Origin: Vibrio coralliirubri
Lineage (GTDB): Bacteria; Pseudomonadota; Gammaproteobacteria; Enterobacterales; Vibrionaceae
Direction: 5' to 3'
Assembly: GCF_024347375.1 (NCBI RefSeq)
Contig: NZ_AP025470.1
Location: forward strand, 2,356,001-2,420,000
Length of the DNA: 64,000 nucleotides
A program made the translations under genes and the position numbers. Position 1 is the first letter of the stretch, and every line of letters starts with the position of its first letter. Below the pieces are notes generated by a model. It made no database searches and was not told the origin of the DNA. It worked only from the letters and a program-made list of their open reading frames with translations. This document shows, piece after piece, positions 54,108 through 64,000 of this stretch.

Positions 54108-54602
54108 CTAACGAGTTTTAATCACAAGTTGATTAGTTTGTTTCACTTCTTCCATTACTACGTAAGTTCGAGTGTCGTTTACGCCCGGTAGACGAAGTAA
54201 CGTATCACCCAGTAGCTTACGGTAAGCACCCATATCAGATACACGTGTTTTTAGAAGATAGTCAAAATCACCCGACACTAAATGACACTCTTGGATGTCA
54301 TCCAGTTTCTGCACAGCGGTGTTGAATTGTTCGAACACATCTGGCGCACCACGGTTCAACGTAATTTCAACAAACACTAACAGTGAAGCATCAAGGTACT
54401 GTGGGTTCAGCAACGCTGTATACCCAGTAATGTAACCTTGACGTTCTAAACGACGAACACGTTCAAGACATGGAGTTGGAGAAAGTCCTACTCGTTTTGA
54501 GAGTTCAACGTTTGAGATACGACCGTCTTTTTGCAACTCATTAAGAATGTTGCGGTCAATACGATCTAGTTCCTTGGACGGCTTCTTATAATTGTCTGCC
54601 AT
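54108..54602 (-). CDS. lrp: Leucine-responsive regulatory protein Lrp
   Basis: Global feast/famine regulator, 164 residues. N-terminal helix-turn-helix includes ILNELQKDGRISNVELSKRVGLSPTPCLERVRRLERQGYI; the C-terminal ligand-binding RAM domain shows the effector site region around residues 100-140. Divergent from ald (alanine dehydrogenase) across 156 bases, and Lrp regulates such genes in other bacteria, so direct control is likely (inference). Confidence 0.96.
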   Translation of the reverse strand: MADNYKKPSKELDRIDRNILNELQKDGRISNVELSKRVGLSPTPCLERVRRLERQGYITGYTALLNPQYLDASLLVFVEITLNRGAPDVFEQFNTAVQKLDDIQECHLVSGDFDYLLKTRVSDMGAYRKLLGDTLLRLPGVNDTRTYVVMEEVKQTNQLVIKTR

Positions 54603-54758
54603 TTTTTATTCCACCTTATTACTTCCTTGCAAAAAAATATACTACAACTTTTTAATATTCAGTATCAAATTTTATCTGAACCTATCTATACTAGATATTA
54701 ATTCGACAGAATTACCCTACACATAGATAAAACAACCAAAATAAAATGAGGAGTCAGG

Positions 54759-55883
54759 ATGATCATTGGCGTACCTAAGGAAATCAAGAACCACGAATAC
54801 CGCGTTGGTATGACCCCAGCTAGCGTGAGAGAACTAATCTCACACGGCCACCAAGTTTTTGTAGAAACCAATGCCGGTACTGGTATCGGTTTTTCAGACG
54901 ATGATTACATCGCTGTAGGCGCATCCATTCTTCCTACTGCTGCTGACGTTTTCGCGAAAGCAGAGATGATTGTAAAGGTTAAAGAACCCCAAGCTGTCGA
55001 GCGAGCTATGCTTCGCGAAGGGCAAATATTATTTACCTATTTACACCTTGCACCAGATTTTCCACAAACTGAAGAGCTTATCAAGAGCAAAGCTGTCTGC
55101 GTAGCCTATGAGACTGTAACAGATAATATGGGTCGCTTGCCACTATTAGCACCAATGTCTGAAGTGGCTGGTCGCATGTCTATTCAAGCAGGTGCACAAA
55201 CATTAGAGAAATCTAACGGTGGTTGTGGTCTTCTTCTTGGTGGCGTTCCAGGTGTTGAACCAGCAAAAGTTGTTGTTGTTGGTGGCGGTGTTGTAGGTGC
55301 TAACGCAGCACGTATGGCTGTAGGCCTTCGCGCTGATGTTACAATTCTTGACCGTAACGTAGATACACTGCGTCGTCTTGATGAAGAATTCCAAGGTCGC
55401 GCAAAAGTGGTTTATTCTACTGAAGACGCTATTGAGAAGCATGTTCTAGAAGCAGACCTAGTGATTGGTGCAGTACTAATCCCTGGTGCAGCAGCGCCAA
55501 AACTGGTTACAAAAGAGCACATCGCTAAGATGAAGCCAGGTTCAGCAGTTGTTGACGTTGCAATCGACCAAGGCGGTTGTTTCGAGACTTCTCACGCAAC
55601 CACTCACGCAGACCCAACTTACATTGTTGATGACGTAGTTCACTACTGTGTTGCAAACATGCCTGGCGCTGTTGCTCGCACTTCAACTTACGCACTAAAC
55701 AATGCAACACTTCCTTACATTGTTAAGCTAGCGAACAAGGGCTACCGCGAAGCACTTCTATCTGATGAAGGCTTCCTAGAAGGTCTAAACGTTATTCACG
55801 GTAAAGTAACTTGTAAAGAAGTTGCAGAGAGCTTTGACCTTGAATACGTAGACCCAGCAAAAGCAATCGCAATGTTTAACTAA
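54759..55883 (+). CDS. ald: Alanine dehydrogenase
   Basis: NAD-dependent deaminase that converts L-alanine to pyruvate and ammonium. The 374-residue enzyme begins [20 protein letters not shown], carries Lys about 75 (VKVKEPQ) and His about 96, and an NAD-binding [13 protein letters not shown] (about 174-186) in the second domain. AGGAG lies six bases before the ATG. Divergent from lrp; a terminator follows. Confidence 0.96.
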   Translation: MIIGVPKEIKNHEYRVGMTPASVRELISHGHQVFVETNAGTGIGFSDDDYIAVGASILPTAADVFAKAEMIVKVKEPQAVERAMLREGQILFTYLHLAPDFPQTEELIKSKAVCVAYETVTDNMGRLPLLAPMSEVAGRMSIQAGAQTLEKSNGGCGLLLGGVPGVEPAKVVVVGGGVVGANAARMAVGLRADVTILDRNVDTLRRLDEEFQGRAKVVYSTEDAIEKHVLEADLVIGAVLIPGAAAPKLVTKEHIAKMKPGSAVVDVAIDQGGCFETSHATTHADPTYIVDDVVHYCVANMPGAVARTSTYALNNATLPYIVKLANKGYREALLSDEGFLEGLNVIHGKVTCKEVAESFDLEYVDPAKAIAMFN

Positions 55884-55953
55884 TGATGTAATGACTACCT
55901 GAACGCAATAATCTTCTCGTTGAAGCGTTCAGTTAACTCATACACATTAAACA

Positions 55954-55990
55954 AAAAGCCAGTACGACATAATGTCGCGCTGGCTTTTTT
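55954..55990 (+). terminator. Terminator after ald
   Basis: Stem AAAAGCCAG with CTGGCTTTT, extended by CGAC/GTCG past a two-base internal mismatch, then a T-run. Confidence 0.88.
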
Positions 55991-56073
55991 GCATTTATGA
56001 CTTTATTTGTATTTATAGCTTTATTTTGCATTACTGGATTTAGGTCGAAAAAACACGAATAGACTGTTTACCA

Positions 56074-57276
56074 CTAGCGCTCGATTTTCACCCCATGAAT
56101 CAATAGGTTTCTTGGCGTAATACTGCGTTCGCAGAACTCTTCAATCGAAGCTTCATAACCTTGTTCTTGAAGGTAGATAGCGCGATCTAAAGCCAGCCAT
56201 ATCTCTAATGGTCGTCTAAAAACTTGTTGAACCAAACTCAGCTTCTCCATTTCCCAGAAAAGCGCTTCGCCTTGAATCAAATAAGATGCAAAATCAATAT
56301 CTGAACCCAGCGATAGCTCTTTCACTTCAGATGCCCAGCGGCAGAAGGATTCAAAACCCTCAGCTAACTCTGATTTTTTGATGCTCGGTACAGGAATGTA
56401 TTCTTCAATATGAAGTTCAGCCTTAAGTAACTGGCTGAAGCCTAGACGATAACTCATCTCTAGTTGGCGATGTCTCTTTACTCTTTCACCACCAGTCACG
56501 GTTTCTTGAAGCGGGATTCTTAAGTCGCTCTTACTTAACGTTAATGCTGATCTTTTCGCGACAGAAGACATCGCTTGGTAGTTTTCGTCTCGAATAAGAT
56601 GATAACAACAAGGAGAAATAGTGACCGCTGGTAGCCCATGTGACACTGACTTTTTAACTAGCTCAACATGAAGATCGCCACAAGCATGAAGGGCTACGGC
56701 ATGTTGGTACGAATTAAACACGTCATCGGCCTTGTCTGAAAACGCATCTCCTTGAACAAAATTCATCGCTAACTTCTGGTCATCCGCAATCTTTTGTCCG
56801 CTTTCGCATAATGATTGCTGCCATTCAAAGCTCGTGACTTTTTGAGCAGATTGTTGAGATAGGATTCGACCAAGAAAGCCTTTACCAGAACACCACTCGA
56901 GCCACTCTTTGCCATGATGATGACCTAATGCAGCCTCGCCCATTGCGACAATTTGATGTAGCTTTCGACCAGGAATACCATCAGCAGTACCACGTGGGAG
57001 GTCTAAACCAACCAAAGCTGTGTTATTGAACTGGATGTTTTGGGTAGCAGTATCTAATTCAGGTAGGAAACGAGTCAGTTCCTTAATCAAAAGCTGAGGC
57101 TGCTCTTTTAAGGTTTGAATGCTTTCATTATCTAAGCTTTGTAACCAATCAACGAGTGGACGATTGACCTCTTTCCACGGCTGCTGTTGAGTTTGGCATA
57201 GGTGAAAAGGCTCTGAACGCCAGTAAATCTGGTGTTCTAGCAAAAATGAATCGAGTATTTTAAATCGTGAATGCAT
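56074..57276 (-). CDS. SAM-dependent methyltransferase (Methyltransf_32 type)
   Basis: A 400-residue soluble protein. The middle segment carries EWCSGKGFLGRIL (about 126-138) as the SAM-binding loop, and VALHACGDLHVELVK with TISPCCYHL (about 192-224), which are the hallmark of the Methyltransf_32 group related to eukaryotic METTL25/RRNAD1. The substrate is unknown; RNA or protein are both possible. Monocistronic between ald and cysB. Confidence 0.75.
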   Translation of the reverse strand: MHSRFKILDSFLLEHQIYWRSEPFHLCQTQQQPWKEVNRPLVDWLQSLDNESIQTLKEQPQLLIKELTRFLPELDTATQNIQFNNTALVGLDLPRGTADGIPGRKLHQIVAMGEAALGHHHGKEWLEWCSGKGFLGRILSQQSAQKVTSFEWQQSLCESGQKIADDQKLAMNFVQGDAFSDKADDVFNSYQHAVALHACGDLHVELVKKSVSHGLPAVTISPCCYHLIRDENYQAMSSVAKRSALTLSKSDLRIPLQETVTGGERVKRHRQLEMSYRLGFSQLLKAELHIEEYIPVPSIKKSELAEGFESFCRWASEVKELSLGSDIDFASYLIQGEALFWEMEKLSLVQQVFRRPLEIWLALDRAIYLQEQGYEASIEEFCERSITPRNLLIHGVKIER

Positions 57277-57368
57277 GCTTCCCCCTATGATGCGTGGATT
57301 GTAGGGGTAAGAGGTCGAAATGGAAAGGATCGATAAAGAAAACGAAAGCTAAAAGCCCAAAAGAGAAA

Positions 57369-57388
57369 CGGCCTGCAAATACAGGCCG
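57369..57388 (-). terminator. Terminator of cysB
   Basis: Stem CGGCCTG (57369-57375) with CAGGCCG (57382-57388), followed on the minus strand by a T-rich stretch, 29 bases beyond the stop. Confidence 0.8.
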
Positions 57389-57416
57389 AATAAGAATCTA
57401 GATTTACACGATGAGA

Positions 57417-58713
<1,297 letters not shown>

Positions 58714-59478
58714 ATGAATATTGGTTTAATAATCGCCTTAGTAGCCGTTCTTTTGGTGTTAGTTTTAGGCTACAACATCATGCTTCAATATAAAGTTAAG
58801 GTAGAAACAGCGAAGAAACAGGAAGCTTCTCGTTATCTAACCATTATTGACGGTACAGAAGAACTGATTGGCAACGCTCACCACATGCCGTTTAGCCAAG
58901 ATCTTCTTGTATGCTTAAACAATCGAATTCTTGATGCATTAGAAAACATGTATCAACTCGATCCAAAAAATAAGCAGCTTGCCCAACGCATTGAAAGTGT
59001 AAAGCAACAAATCACTCAGCTTAAAGAGAACTACAAAGGTGGCGAGAGTACAGCTTTCCGCGTACCAAGTAGTGACAAGCAAGCGATCATGATGCTTAAG
59101 TTAGTTAAGCGCCTACGTGATACGGTACGCAACGAGCACAATAAAGGCCGTTTCGAGACCCAAGCTTATGTGGTTGAAAATGCTCGCCTAGAAACGATTC
59201 AAATCCGTATTAACATTGAAAATGTTATTAAACGTGCAAACGATTCGATTTCTCGCGGACAACCGGGAACAGCGATCCAGCTATTACGCAAAGGTATTGA
59301 TGCTTTAGCGACTAAGAACGACTCGTACTCTAATCAAGCCAAAGAAAAGCTTCAACAGATGCTCAACGAGCTTGACCAGAAACGCCAAGACAAAAACGCT
59401 CAAGATTTACAACAGATGGAATCTAAAGAGCGAGAAGACGATATGGATGCCCTCTTCGGTCAGAAGAAGAAGTGGTAA
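58714..59478 (+). CDS. Membrane-anchored coiled-coil protein, unknown
   Basis: A 254-residue protein: one N-terminal membrane segment (about 3-23) and a long cytoplasmic helical domain rich in Lys, Glu and Gln. The C-terminal third is coiled-coil-like (about 195-235), ending in a short acidic then basic tail (DDMDALFGQKKKW). The RVPSSDKQAIMMLKLVKRLRDTVRNEH segment is distinctive, but I do not recognise a family. The ribosome site is weak. It is transcribed alone, with a terminator. Confidence 0.7.
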   Translation: MNIGLIIALVAVLLVLVLGYNIMLQYKVKVETAKKQEASRYLTIIDGTEELIGNAHHMPFSQDLLVCLNNRILDALENMYQLDPKNKQLAQRIESVKQQITQLKENYKGGESTAFRVPSSDKQAIMMLKLVKRLRDTVRNEHNKGRFETQAYVVENARLETIQIRINIENVIKRANDSISRGQPGTAIQLLRKGIDALATKNDSYSNQAKEKLQQMLNELDQKRQDKNAQDLQQMESKEREDDMDALFGQKKKW

Positions 59479-59496
59479 CAATCTAATTCAACACTT

Positions 59497-59537
59497 AAAG
59501 GCCGCCTTATTTACATTAAATAGGCGGCCTTTTTTGT
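59497..59537 (+). terminator. Terminator after membrane-anchored gene
   Basis: Stem AAAGGCCGCCT (59497-59507) with AGGCGGCCTTT (59522-59532), followed by Ts; loop of 14 bases. Confidence 0.85.
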
Positions 59538-59621
59538 AGCTGTTGAATTTCCTTTCTCTGTATAGGGAGATCTCTTGAGCTGTGATAAAATCCCCACATT
59601 ATCAACAAACTTTCCCTGACC

Positions 59622-60377
59622 ATGTATCAAGAATTACTCGCTCCAATCCACTCTTTTCTTAAAGCCGAAACGCCAGATTCATGGATAGATGAAGCCAAAA
59701 AGCCTGAAAACCTTCACATCATTCTACGCGATCACATGCTGTGTGAACTTAAGGCGGCACAAAGTGCTTTGTTCCTTATCCGCAAGTACGCTGTCGATAA
59801 AGAAAGCGCGAAGCAACTGAATGAATGGATTTTGCCATACGAGCAATTTGCTTACCGTCGTATCGGAGACTTAGAGTCTCTGCGTGGTAAAAGCAACGTA
59901 TCCAAGCAAATCACCGCGAAAGAAGGCTGTAATTACGGTGCAGACCTGATCGATAAGATGGTATTACTGATCAAAGAAGAGCTGCATCACTTCTACCAAG
60001 TCATGGAGTTGATGGAGAAGAAAGGCGTGACTTACCAGCCAATCGAGGCGGGTCGTTACGCTAAAGGCTTGATCAAACAAGTTAAGACTTACGAGCCTGA
60101 TGCTCTGGTTGATAAACTTATCATCGGTGCGTTTATTGAAGCTCGCTCTTGTGAACGCTTCGCTAAATTGGCTCCTTTCTTGGAAGAAGACATGGAGAAG
60201 TTTTACGTGTCTCTACTTCGCTCGGAAGCGCGTCACTATCAAGATTACCTTGAGCTAGCAGAGCAGATCGCAGGGAAAGATATTTCAGAGCGTATAGCGC
60301 ATTTTGCTCAAGTAGAAGCTGATCTTATCACTTCAGATGACAACGACTTCAAATTCCATAGTGGCGCTCCGGTTTAA
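59622..60377 (+). CDS. miaE: tRNA-(ms2io6A) hydroxylase MiaE
   Basis: Diiron monooxygenase that hydroxylates the ms2i6A37 isopentenyl group of certain tRNAs, using oxygen. It has 251 residues with metal-ligand motifs EELHHFYQ (about 111-118), EARSCERF (about 163-170) and SEARHYQDY (about 191-199). Absent from E. coli but usual in Salmonella, Pseudomonas and Vibrio. Confidence 0.92.
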   Translation: MYQELLAPIHSFLKAETPDSWIDEAKKPENLHIILRDHMLCELKAAQSALFLIRKYAVDKESAKQLNEWILPYEQFAYRRIGDLESLRGKSNVSKQITAKEGCNYGADLIDKMVLLIKEELHHFYQVMELMEKKGVTYQPIEAGRYAKGLIKQVKTYEPDALVDKLIIGAFIEARSCERFAKLAPFLEEDMEKFYVSLLRSEARHYQDYLELAEQIAGKDISERIAHFAQVEADLITSDDNDFKFHSGAPV

Positions 60378-60428
60378 GCTCCACACAGAGCATTCAGTCC
60401 AGATTAGACTAATCCAGACTAAAAAATT

Positions 60429-60451
60429 AAGGCCAGCAATTTGCTGGCCTT
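60429..60451. terminator. Bidirectional terminator: miaE and pyrF
   Basis: Inverted repeat AAGGCCAGCAA (60429-60439) with TTGCTGGCCTT (60441-60451) and T/A flanks, between convergent genes. Confidence 0.85.
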
Positions 60452-60481
60452 CTTTATTTATATCTCAATCTAAATATAGAC

Positions 60482-61177
60482 TTAAGCTAACGTACCGTTG
60501 ATCTCTGCAAGCACAGCAGCAGGGTCTATCGCTTGCGTAATCGGACGGCCGATAACAAGGTAATCTGAGCCTGATTCAATCGCTTTAGAAGGCGTCATGA
60601 TTCGCTTCTGATCACCAACATCTGCGCCGACAGGACGAATACCTGGAGTAACTAGCTTGAACTCCTGACCAAGTGCACCTTTAAGCAAAGATGCCTCTTG
60701 TGCAGAACATACAACACCGTCTAAGCCTGAGTTTTTCGTTAGAGAAGCCAAACGCATCACTTGTTGTTGTGGTTCAAGATCCAGACCGATACCCGCTAAA
60801 TCAGATTGCTCCATACTGGTGAGTACCGTTACACCGATTAACAGTGGACGGTCTTTGCCATAAGGTTCTAAGATTTCGCGAGAAGCCGTCATCATGCGCT
60901 CACCGCCACTTGCGTGTACGTTCACCATCCAAACACCCAGTTCTGCGGCAGCACGAACTGCTTTTGAACATGTGTTCGGGATGTCGTGGAATTTAAGGTC
61001 TAAAAATACTGAGAAACCACGCTTATGTAATTCACGAACAAATTCAGGGCCAAACAGGGTAAACATCTCTTTGCCCACTTTTAGGCGGCAAGATGCTGGG
61101 TCAATACGATCGACAAAGGCTAACGCATCCGCTTGATTATCATAATCCAAGGCTACAATGATTTTTTGGTCGTTCAT
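60482..61177 (-). CDS. pyrF: Orotidine 5'-phosphate decarboxylase
   Basis: Last step of UMP synthesis. A TIM-barrel of 231 residues with the catalytic ALDYDN and [10 protein letters not shown] (Lys-Asp-Lys-like network) and the phosphate loop VIGRPITQA. Follows lapB on the same strand after 124 bases with a short hairpin between, so it may be partly co-transcribed. Confidence 0.96.
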   Translation of the reverse strand: MNDQKIIVALDYDNQADALAFVDRIDPASCRLKVGKEMFTLFGPEFVRELHKRGFSVFLDLKFHDIPNTCSKAVRAAAELGVWMVNVHASGGERMMTASREILEPYGKDRPLLIGVTVLTSMEQSDLAGIGLDLEPQQQVMRLASLTKNSGLDGVVCSAQEASLLKGALGQEFKLVTPGIRPVGADVGDQKRIMTPSKAIESGSDYLVIGRPITQAIDPAAVLAEINGTLA

Positions 61178-61251
61178 TTCATCTCCTAACGCAGTTAACT
61201 TTCTAAAAATTTCTAATCACCTAAACAGGTGATAAATAACAGTCATAAAAA

Positions 61252-61269
61252 TGCAGCCCGAAAGCTGCA
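61252..61269 (-). terminator. Short terminator after lapB
   Basis: Stem TGCAGC/GCTGCA (61252-61257 with 61264-61269) followed by ATTTTT on the minus strand. Short, so it may be leaky into pyrF. Confidence 0.6.
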
Positions 61270-61301
61270 ATTAATAATTTGGTCTTAAAGTGACCACAAA
61301 T

Positions 61302-62477
61302 CTATTCACCATCAAGCCCACGAATAGGCTTGATCGTCCCCCACCCTTTACATGAAGGGCAGTGCCAATACATTGAATGTGTTGAGAAACCACACTGACG
61401 ACAACGATAATGGGGCTTAACCTTAAGCTGTTCACCAACCATAGATTGAAGCGTGGTTAAGCTGTCTTTTGCTCGGCCTTCTTCTGCTTCCGCTAGGTGG
61501 TAATCGATTAATCGATAAAAACCTTTCATGGTTGGGTTTTTAACAAGCTGCTTTGTCAGTAGCTCTTGAGCTGAACCTACATCTTCATGGTGAGCAACCA
61601 ATTGCGCCAGCATCAGTTCGGCAGATACACCGGCTTTCTTCTGAATACACGCTTTGAGGAACTCGACCAATTGAGCTTCTTGTCCAAGCTTGTGGTAACA
61701 CTCAGCAAGAGTTGGCAACACCTCACTGATAAAATCGATATCTTGTTCAAGTACCGATTCAAGACAATCAATTGTCTTTTGGTAATCTTCGTTCGCTAAG
61801 TGAAACTTCCCTAGCGCGATACTTGCACGAACACATTTAGGGTCTTCAGAAAGCGCCTTCTTAAAATGCTGAAGCGCTTTAGAACGATTACCGTCGGCTT
61901 GTTCTTGCATCGCAAGCTCACACCAGAAATGCGCAACGGTCGCACGCATCTTCATTTTTTTCTTGCCGAGCTTAACTAAGATATTTCCGTAATGGATAGC
62001 CTTGTTCCACTCACGGGTCTGCTGATAAATAGCCACCAACTGCTGTAAAGCGCCCTCTTTATGGTCAGGCTCTTCTACAAGCTGTTCAAAGATTTTTTCG
62101 GCGCGATCAAGGAAACCAGAGACCATATAGTCTTTGGCTAATTGTTGCAGTGCGAGGTTTTTCTGATCGAGGGTAAGCCCCGAACGAGAGATGAGATTTT
62201 GGTGAATACGAATAGCGCGGTCGACTTCGCCTCTTGAGCGGAACAAGTTGCCCAAAGCCAAGTGAGTATCGATGGTTTCATTGTCTACTTGAAGCAGCTC
62301 AATGAAGTGATCAACCGCTTTGTCAGATTGATCTGACAGTAATAGGTTCAAACCCGTCACGTATTGACGGGAGATCTGGTGTGATTGCTTTTGTTTTTCT
62401 TGCTGAGCATTACGATTACCCATATACCAGCCATAAGCGGCTGCGATGGGCAAAAGTAAGAACAGTAACTCTAACAT
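61302..62477 (-). CDS. lapB: Lipopolysaccharide assembly protein LapB (YciM)
   Basis: Inner-membrane TPR protein that regulates LpxC degradation by FtsH and so balances lipid A synthesis. It has an N-terminal membrane anchor (about 2-18), about nine TPR helices pairs and a C-terminal rubredoxin-like Cys4 motif (CRQCGFSTHSMYWHCPSC). Start ATG at 62477 gives MLELLFLLLP, matching the family; a TTG one codon earlier is less likely. Twelve bases follow lapA. Confidence 0.95.
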   Translation of the reverse strand: MLELLFLLLPIAAAYGWYMGNRNAQQEKQKQSHQISRQYVTGLNLLLSDQSDKAVDHFIELLQVDNETIDTHLALGNLFRSRGEVDRAIRIHQNLISRSGLTLDQKNLALQQLAKDYMVSGFLDRAEKIFEQLVEEPDHKEGALQQLVAIYQQTREWNKAIHYGNILVKLGKKKMKMRATVAHFWCELAMQEQADGNRSKALQHFKKALSEDPKCVRASIALGKFHLANEDYQKTIDCLESVLEQDIDFISEVLPTLAECYHKLGQEAQLVEFLKACIQKKAGVSAELMLAQLVAHHEDVGSAQELLTKQLVKNPTMKGFYRLIDYHLAEAEEGRAKDSLTTLQSMVGEQLKVKPHYRCRQCGFSTHSMYWHCPSCKGWGTIKPIRGLDGE

Positions 62478-62489
62478 CAAATATAGCCT

Positions 62490-62762
62490 TTAAGCTTTAG
62501 TATCAGCAGCGACCTGCTTTGATTGCTTATTGAGTTGCTTCTTCAAGCGATGAATTTTCAGCTGAGACCGCATGTGCATATTACCAAAGACTAACCAAGC
62601 AAGGGCGAAGCCTGAAACGAATACAACACCTAATAAACTTGAGAGGTGGAAGTCACCTTGCGCTAGCAGATAGTTGAAATTCACAGTTGTTTGGTTTTGA
62701 GAGCCTAAAGCCAGTGCAATTAGGAAAAGTGCGATAACGGCGACTATTTTTATAATTTTCAT
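62490..62762 (-). CDS. lapA: Lipopolysaccharide assembly protein LapA domain protein (YciS)
   Basis: A 90-residue inner-membrane protein with two membrane segments (about 3-21 and 40-62) and a basic, coiled-coil-like cytoplasmic tail. It lies 12 bases before lapB, in the conserved lapAB unit. Function linked to LapB and lipopolysaccharide control. Confidence 0.93.
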   Translation of the reverse strand: MKIIKIVAVIALFLIALALGSQNQTTVNFNYLLAQGDFHLSSLLGVVFVSGFALAWLVFGNMHMRSQLKIHRLKKQLNKQSKQVAADTKA

Positions 62763-62840
62763 AGTTCATCACTCATTGGTTGGTTAGCTGTACGATTATG
62801 CAGGAAAATTACTAATCAGACCACCATATTATGGTCATAA

Positions 62841-62872
62841 AAAAGCGGCATACATTATAGTATGCCGCTTTT
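62841..62872 (-). terminator. Terminator of ihfB
   Basis: Perfect 13-bp stem AAAAGCGGCATAC (62841-62853) with GTATGCCGCTTTT (62860-62872); T-run on the minus strand, 20 bases beyond ihfB. Confidence 0.9.
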
Positions 62873-62891
62873 CTTAATTCCGATAAGTAGG

Positions 62892-63176
62892 CTACATTCC
62901 TGAGTTTACTCGTTCACGCAGCTCTTTACCTGGTTTGAAGTGAGGAACGTATTTACCTTCTAACTCTACCTTGTCACCAGTCTTTGGGTTACGTCCAACA
63001 CGAGGCTCACGATAATGCAGAGAAAAGCTGCCAAAACCGCGAATTTCGATTCGATCACCACTTTCTAGTGTTGAAGCCATATGCTCTAAAATGTCTTTTA
63101 CAGCGTCTTCAATTTCTTTTGCAGAAAGATGCGTTTGCTCAGCGCATAGTCTTTCAATCAATTCAGACTTAGTCAT
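62892..63176 (-). CDS. ihfB: Integration host factor beta subunit
   Basis: One half of the IHF heterodimer that bends DNA in recombination, replication and transcription. It has 94 residues with the DNABII signature [21 protein letters not shown] (about 47-67), including the intercalating proline region. Follows rpsA, the usual order in gammaproteobacteria, with a terminator between. Confidence 0.96.
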   Translation of the reverse strand: MTKSELIERLCAEQTHLSAKEIEDAVKDILEHMASTLESGDRIEIRGFGSFSLHYREPRVGRNPKTGDKVELEGKYVPHFKPGKELRERVNSGM

Positions 63177-63237
63177 AGTTACCCTCGTTGGTTTTCTTTT
63201 TAGAAATTATAGACCTATCGGAAAAATAAGCAAAAAA

Positions 63238-63259
63238 AAAGGAGCCTTACGGCTCCTTT
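63238..63259 (-). terminator. Terminator of rpsA
   Basis: Stem GGAGCC (63241-63246) with GGCTCC (63251-63256) extended by three A-T pairs, and a nine-base T-run on the minus strand. Confidence 0.9.
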
Positions 63260-63297
63260 CTTGGCTAGATAGCTATAATTCTCTTAATGAGAAGCTA

Positions 63298-64000
63298 TTA
63301 TTCGCCTTTAGCAGCTTTGAATGCGTCTGCCATTGCGTTACCGAACGCGCCTTCTTCAGACTTGTTCAGTGAAGCCATTGCTTCTTGCTCATCAGCTTCA
63401 TCTTTAGCTTTGATAGATAGGTTGATTACGCGGTTCTTACGGTCTACACCAGTGAACTTCGCTTCAACGCTGTCGCCAACGCTTAGGATTAGAGATGCAT
63501 CTTCGATACGGTCGCGAGAAACTTCAGAAGCGCGGATGTAACCTTCAACGCCTTCGATTAGCTCGATAGTAGCGCCTTTCGCGTCAACTGCAGTAACAGT
63601 ACCGTTTACAAGAACACCTTTCTTGTTGTCAGCAACGTATGCGTTGAACGGGTCGTTTTCCATTTGCTTAACGCCAAGAGAAATACGCTCACGCTCTGCA
63701 TCTACTGCTAGAACAACAGCAGAGATTTCGTCGCCTTTCTTGTATTCACGTACAGCTTCTTCGCCGGCAGCGTTCCAAGAAATGTCAGATAGGTGTACAA
63801 GACCGTCGATACCGCCTTCTAGACCGATGAAGATACCAAAGTCAGTGATAGACTTGATCTTACCAGTAACTTTGTCGCCCTTAGCTTGCATTTCTGCAAA
63901 TGACTGCCATGGGTTAGCTTTACACTGTTTCAGACCTAGAGAGATACGACGACGTTCTTCGTCGATATCAAGAACCATAACCTCAACTTCGTCGCCAACA
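63298..64000 (-). CDS. rpsA: 30S ribosomal protein S1, C-terminal part
   Basis: Only the last 234 residues are in the window; the 5' end lies beyond the right edge. Two to three S1 RNA-binding repeats are visible: the [22 protein letters not shown] motif and the related [21 protein letters not shown]. It binds mRNA and delivers it to the 30S subunit. The tail ends [19 protein letters not shown]. Followed by a strong terminator, then ihfB. Confidence 0.96.
   Translation of the reverse strand, partial: VGDEVEVMVLDIDEERRRISLGLKQCKANPWQSFAEMQAKGDKVTGKIKSITDFGIFIGLEGGIDGLVHLSDISWNAAGEEAVREYKKGDEISAVVLAVDAERERISLGVKQMENDPFNAYVADNKKGVLVNGTVTAVDAKGATIELIEGVEGYIRASEVSRDRIEDASLILSVGDSVEAKFTGVDRKNRVINLSIKAKDEADEQEAMASLNKSEEGAFGNAMADAFKAAKGE

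Noticed and set aside
63091..63541. Plus-strand frames opposite ihfB and rpsA
   Set aside because: They are shadows of highly conserved genes, rich in Ser and Arg as expected of antisense frames.

Overview
The window reads as a stretch of the larger chromosome of a marine Vibrio, probably close to the Splendidus clade. The clade placement is inference from protein resemblance and gene neighbourhoods, not from a search. Typical gammaproteobacterial gene sets (sapCDF, torECA, hisGDCBHAFIE, bioA/bioBFCD, serS-rarA-lolA-ftsK-lrp, rpsA-ihfB-lapAB-pyrF) are complete, dense and of uniform composition. There are no rRNA or tRNA genes, no CRISPR array, no phage and no intact insertion sequence.

Layout. 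1-2.9 kb: end of the sap-type peptide ABC transporter and a DUF2927 secreted protein. 3-6 kb: a DUF2750 protein, a manganese-dependent pyrophosphatase and a divergent ten-TM metal exporter-like protein with a perfect Fur box between them. 6.1-10.1 kb: torECA, TMAO respiration. 10.5-12.5 kb: FetB-like permease and FocA formate channel, separated by an intergenic region with facing DnaA boxes and six GATC sites; a perfect FNR box lies upstream of focA. 12.8-16.2 kb: a coiled-coil lipoprotein and small conserved genes. 16.4-22 kb: tdk, cysS, ppiB, lpxH, an EAL-HDOD protein and a YchJ protein. 22.1-29.7 kb: the complete histidine operon with its leader peptide and attenuator. 29.8-31.7 kb: an NhaC-family transporter preceded by a lysine riboswitch, so probably a lysine transporter (LysW type). 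32-39.5 kb: hns, gsk, mnmA, hflD, purB, htpX and small genes; gsk and purB each carry a PurR operator. 39.5-44.7 kb: biotin genes, bioBFCD divergent from bioA across a BirA operator. 45-57 kb: a TPR response regulator, serS, rarA, lolA, a MITE-like element, ftsK, lrp, ald and a methyltransferase. 57.4-64 kb: cysB, an unknown membrane-anchored protein, miaE, pyrF, lapBA, ihfB and the 3' part of rpsA.

Functional themes are anaerobic respiration and fermentation (torECA, focA with FNR), amino-acid supply controlled by RNA (his attenuator, LYS element) and by repressors (BirA, PurR, Fur). No wholly new multi-gene system is evident. The best leads are the DnaA-box/GATC cluster at 11.3-11.5 kb, the MITE between ftsK and lolA, the Fur-controlled metal exporter facing a Mn-dependent enzyme, and several conserved proteins of unknown role.
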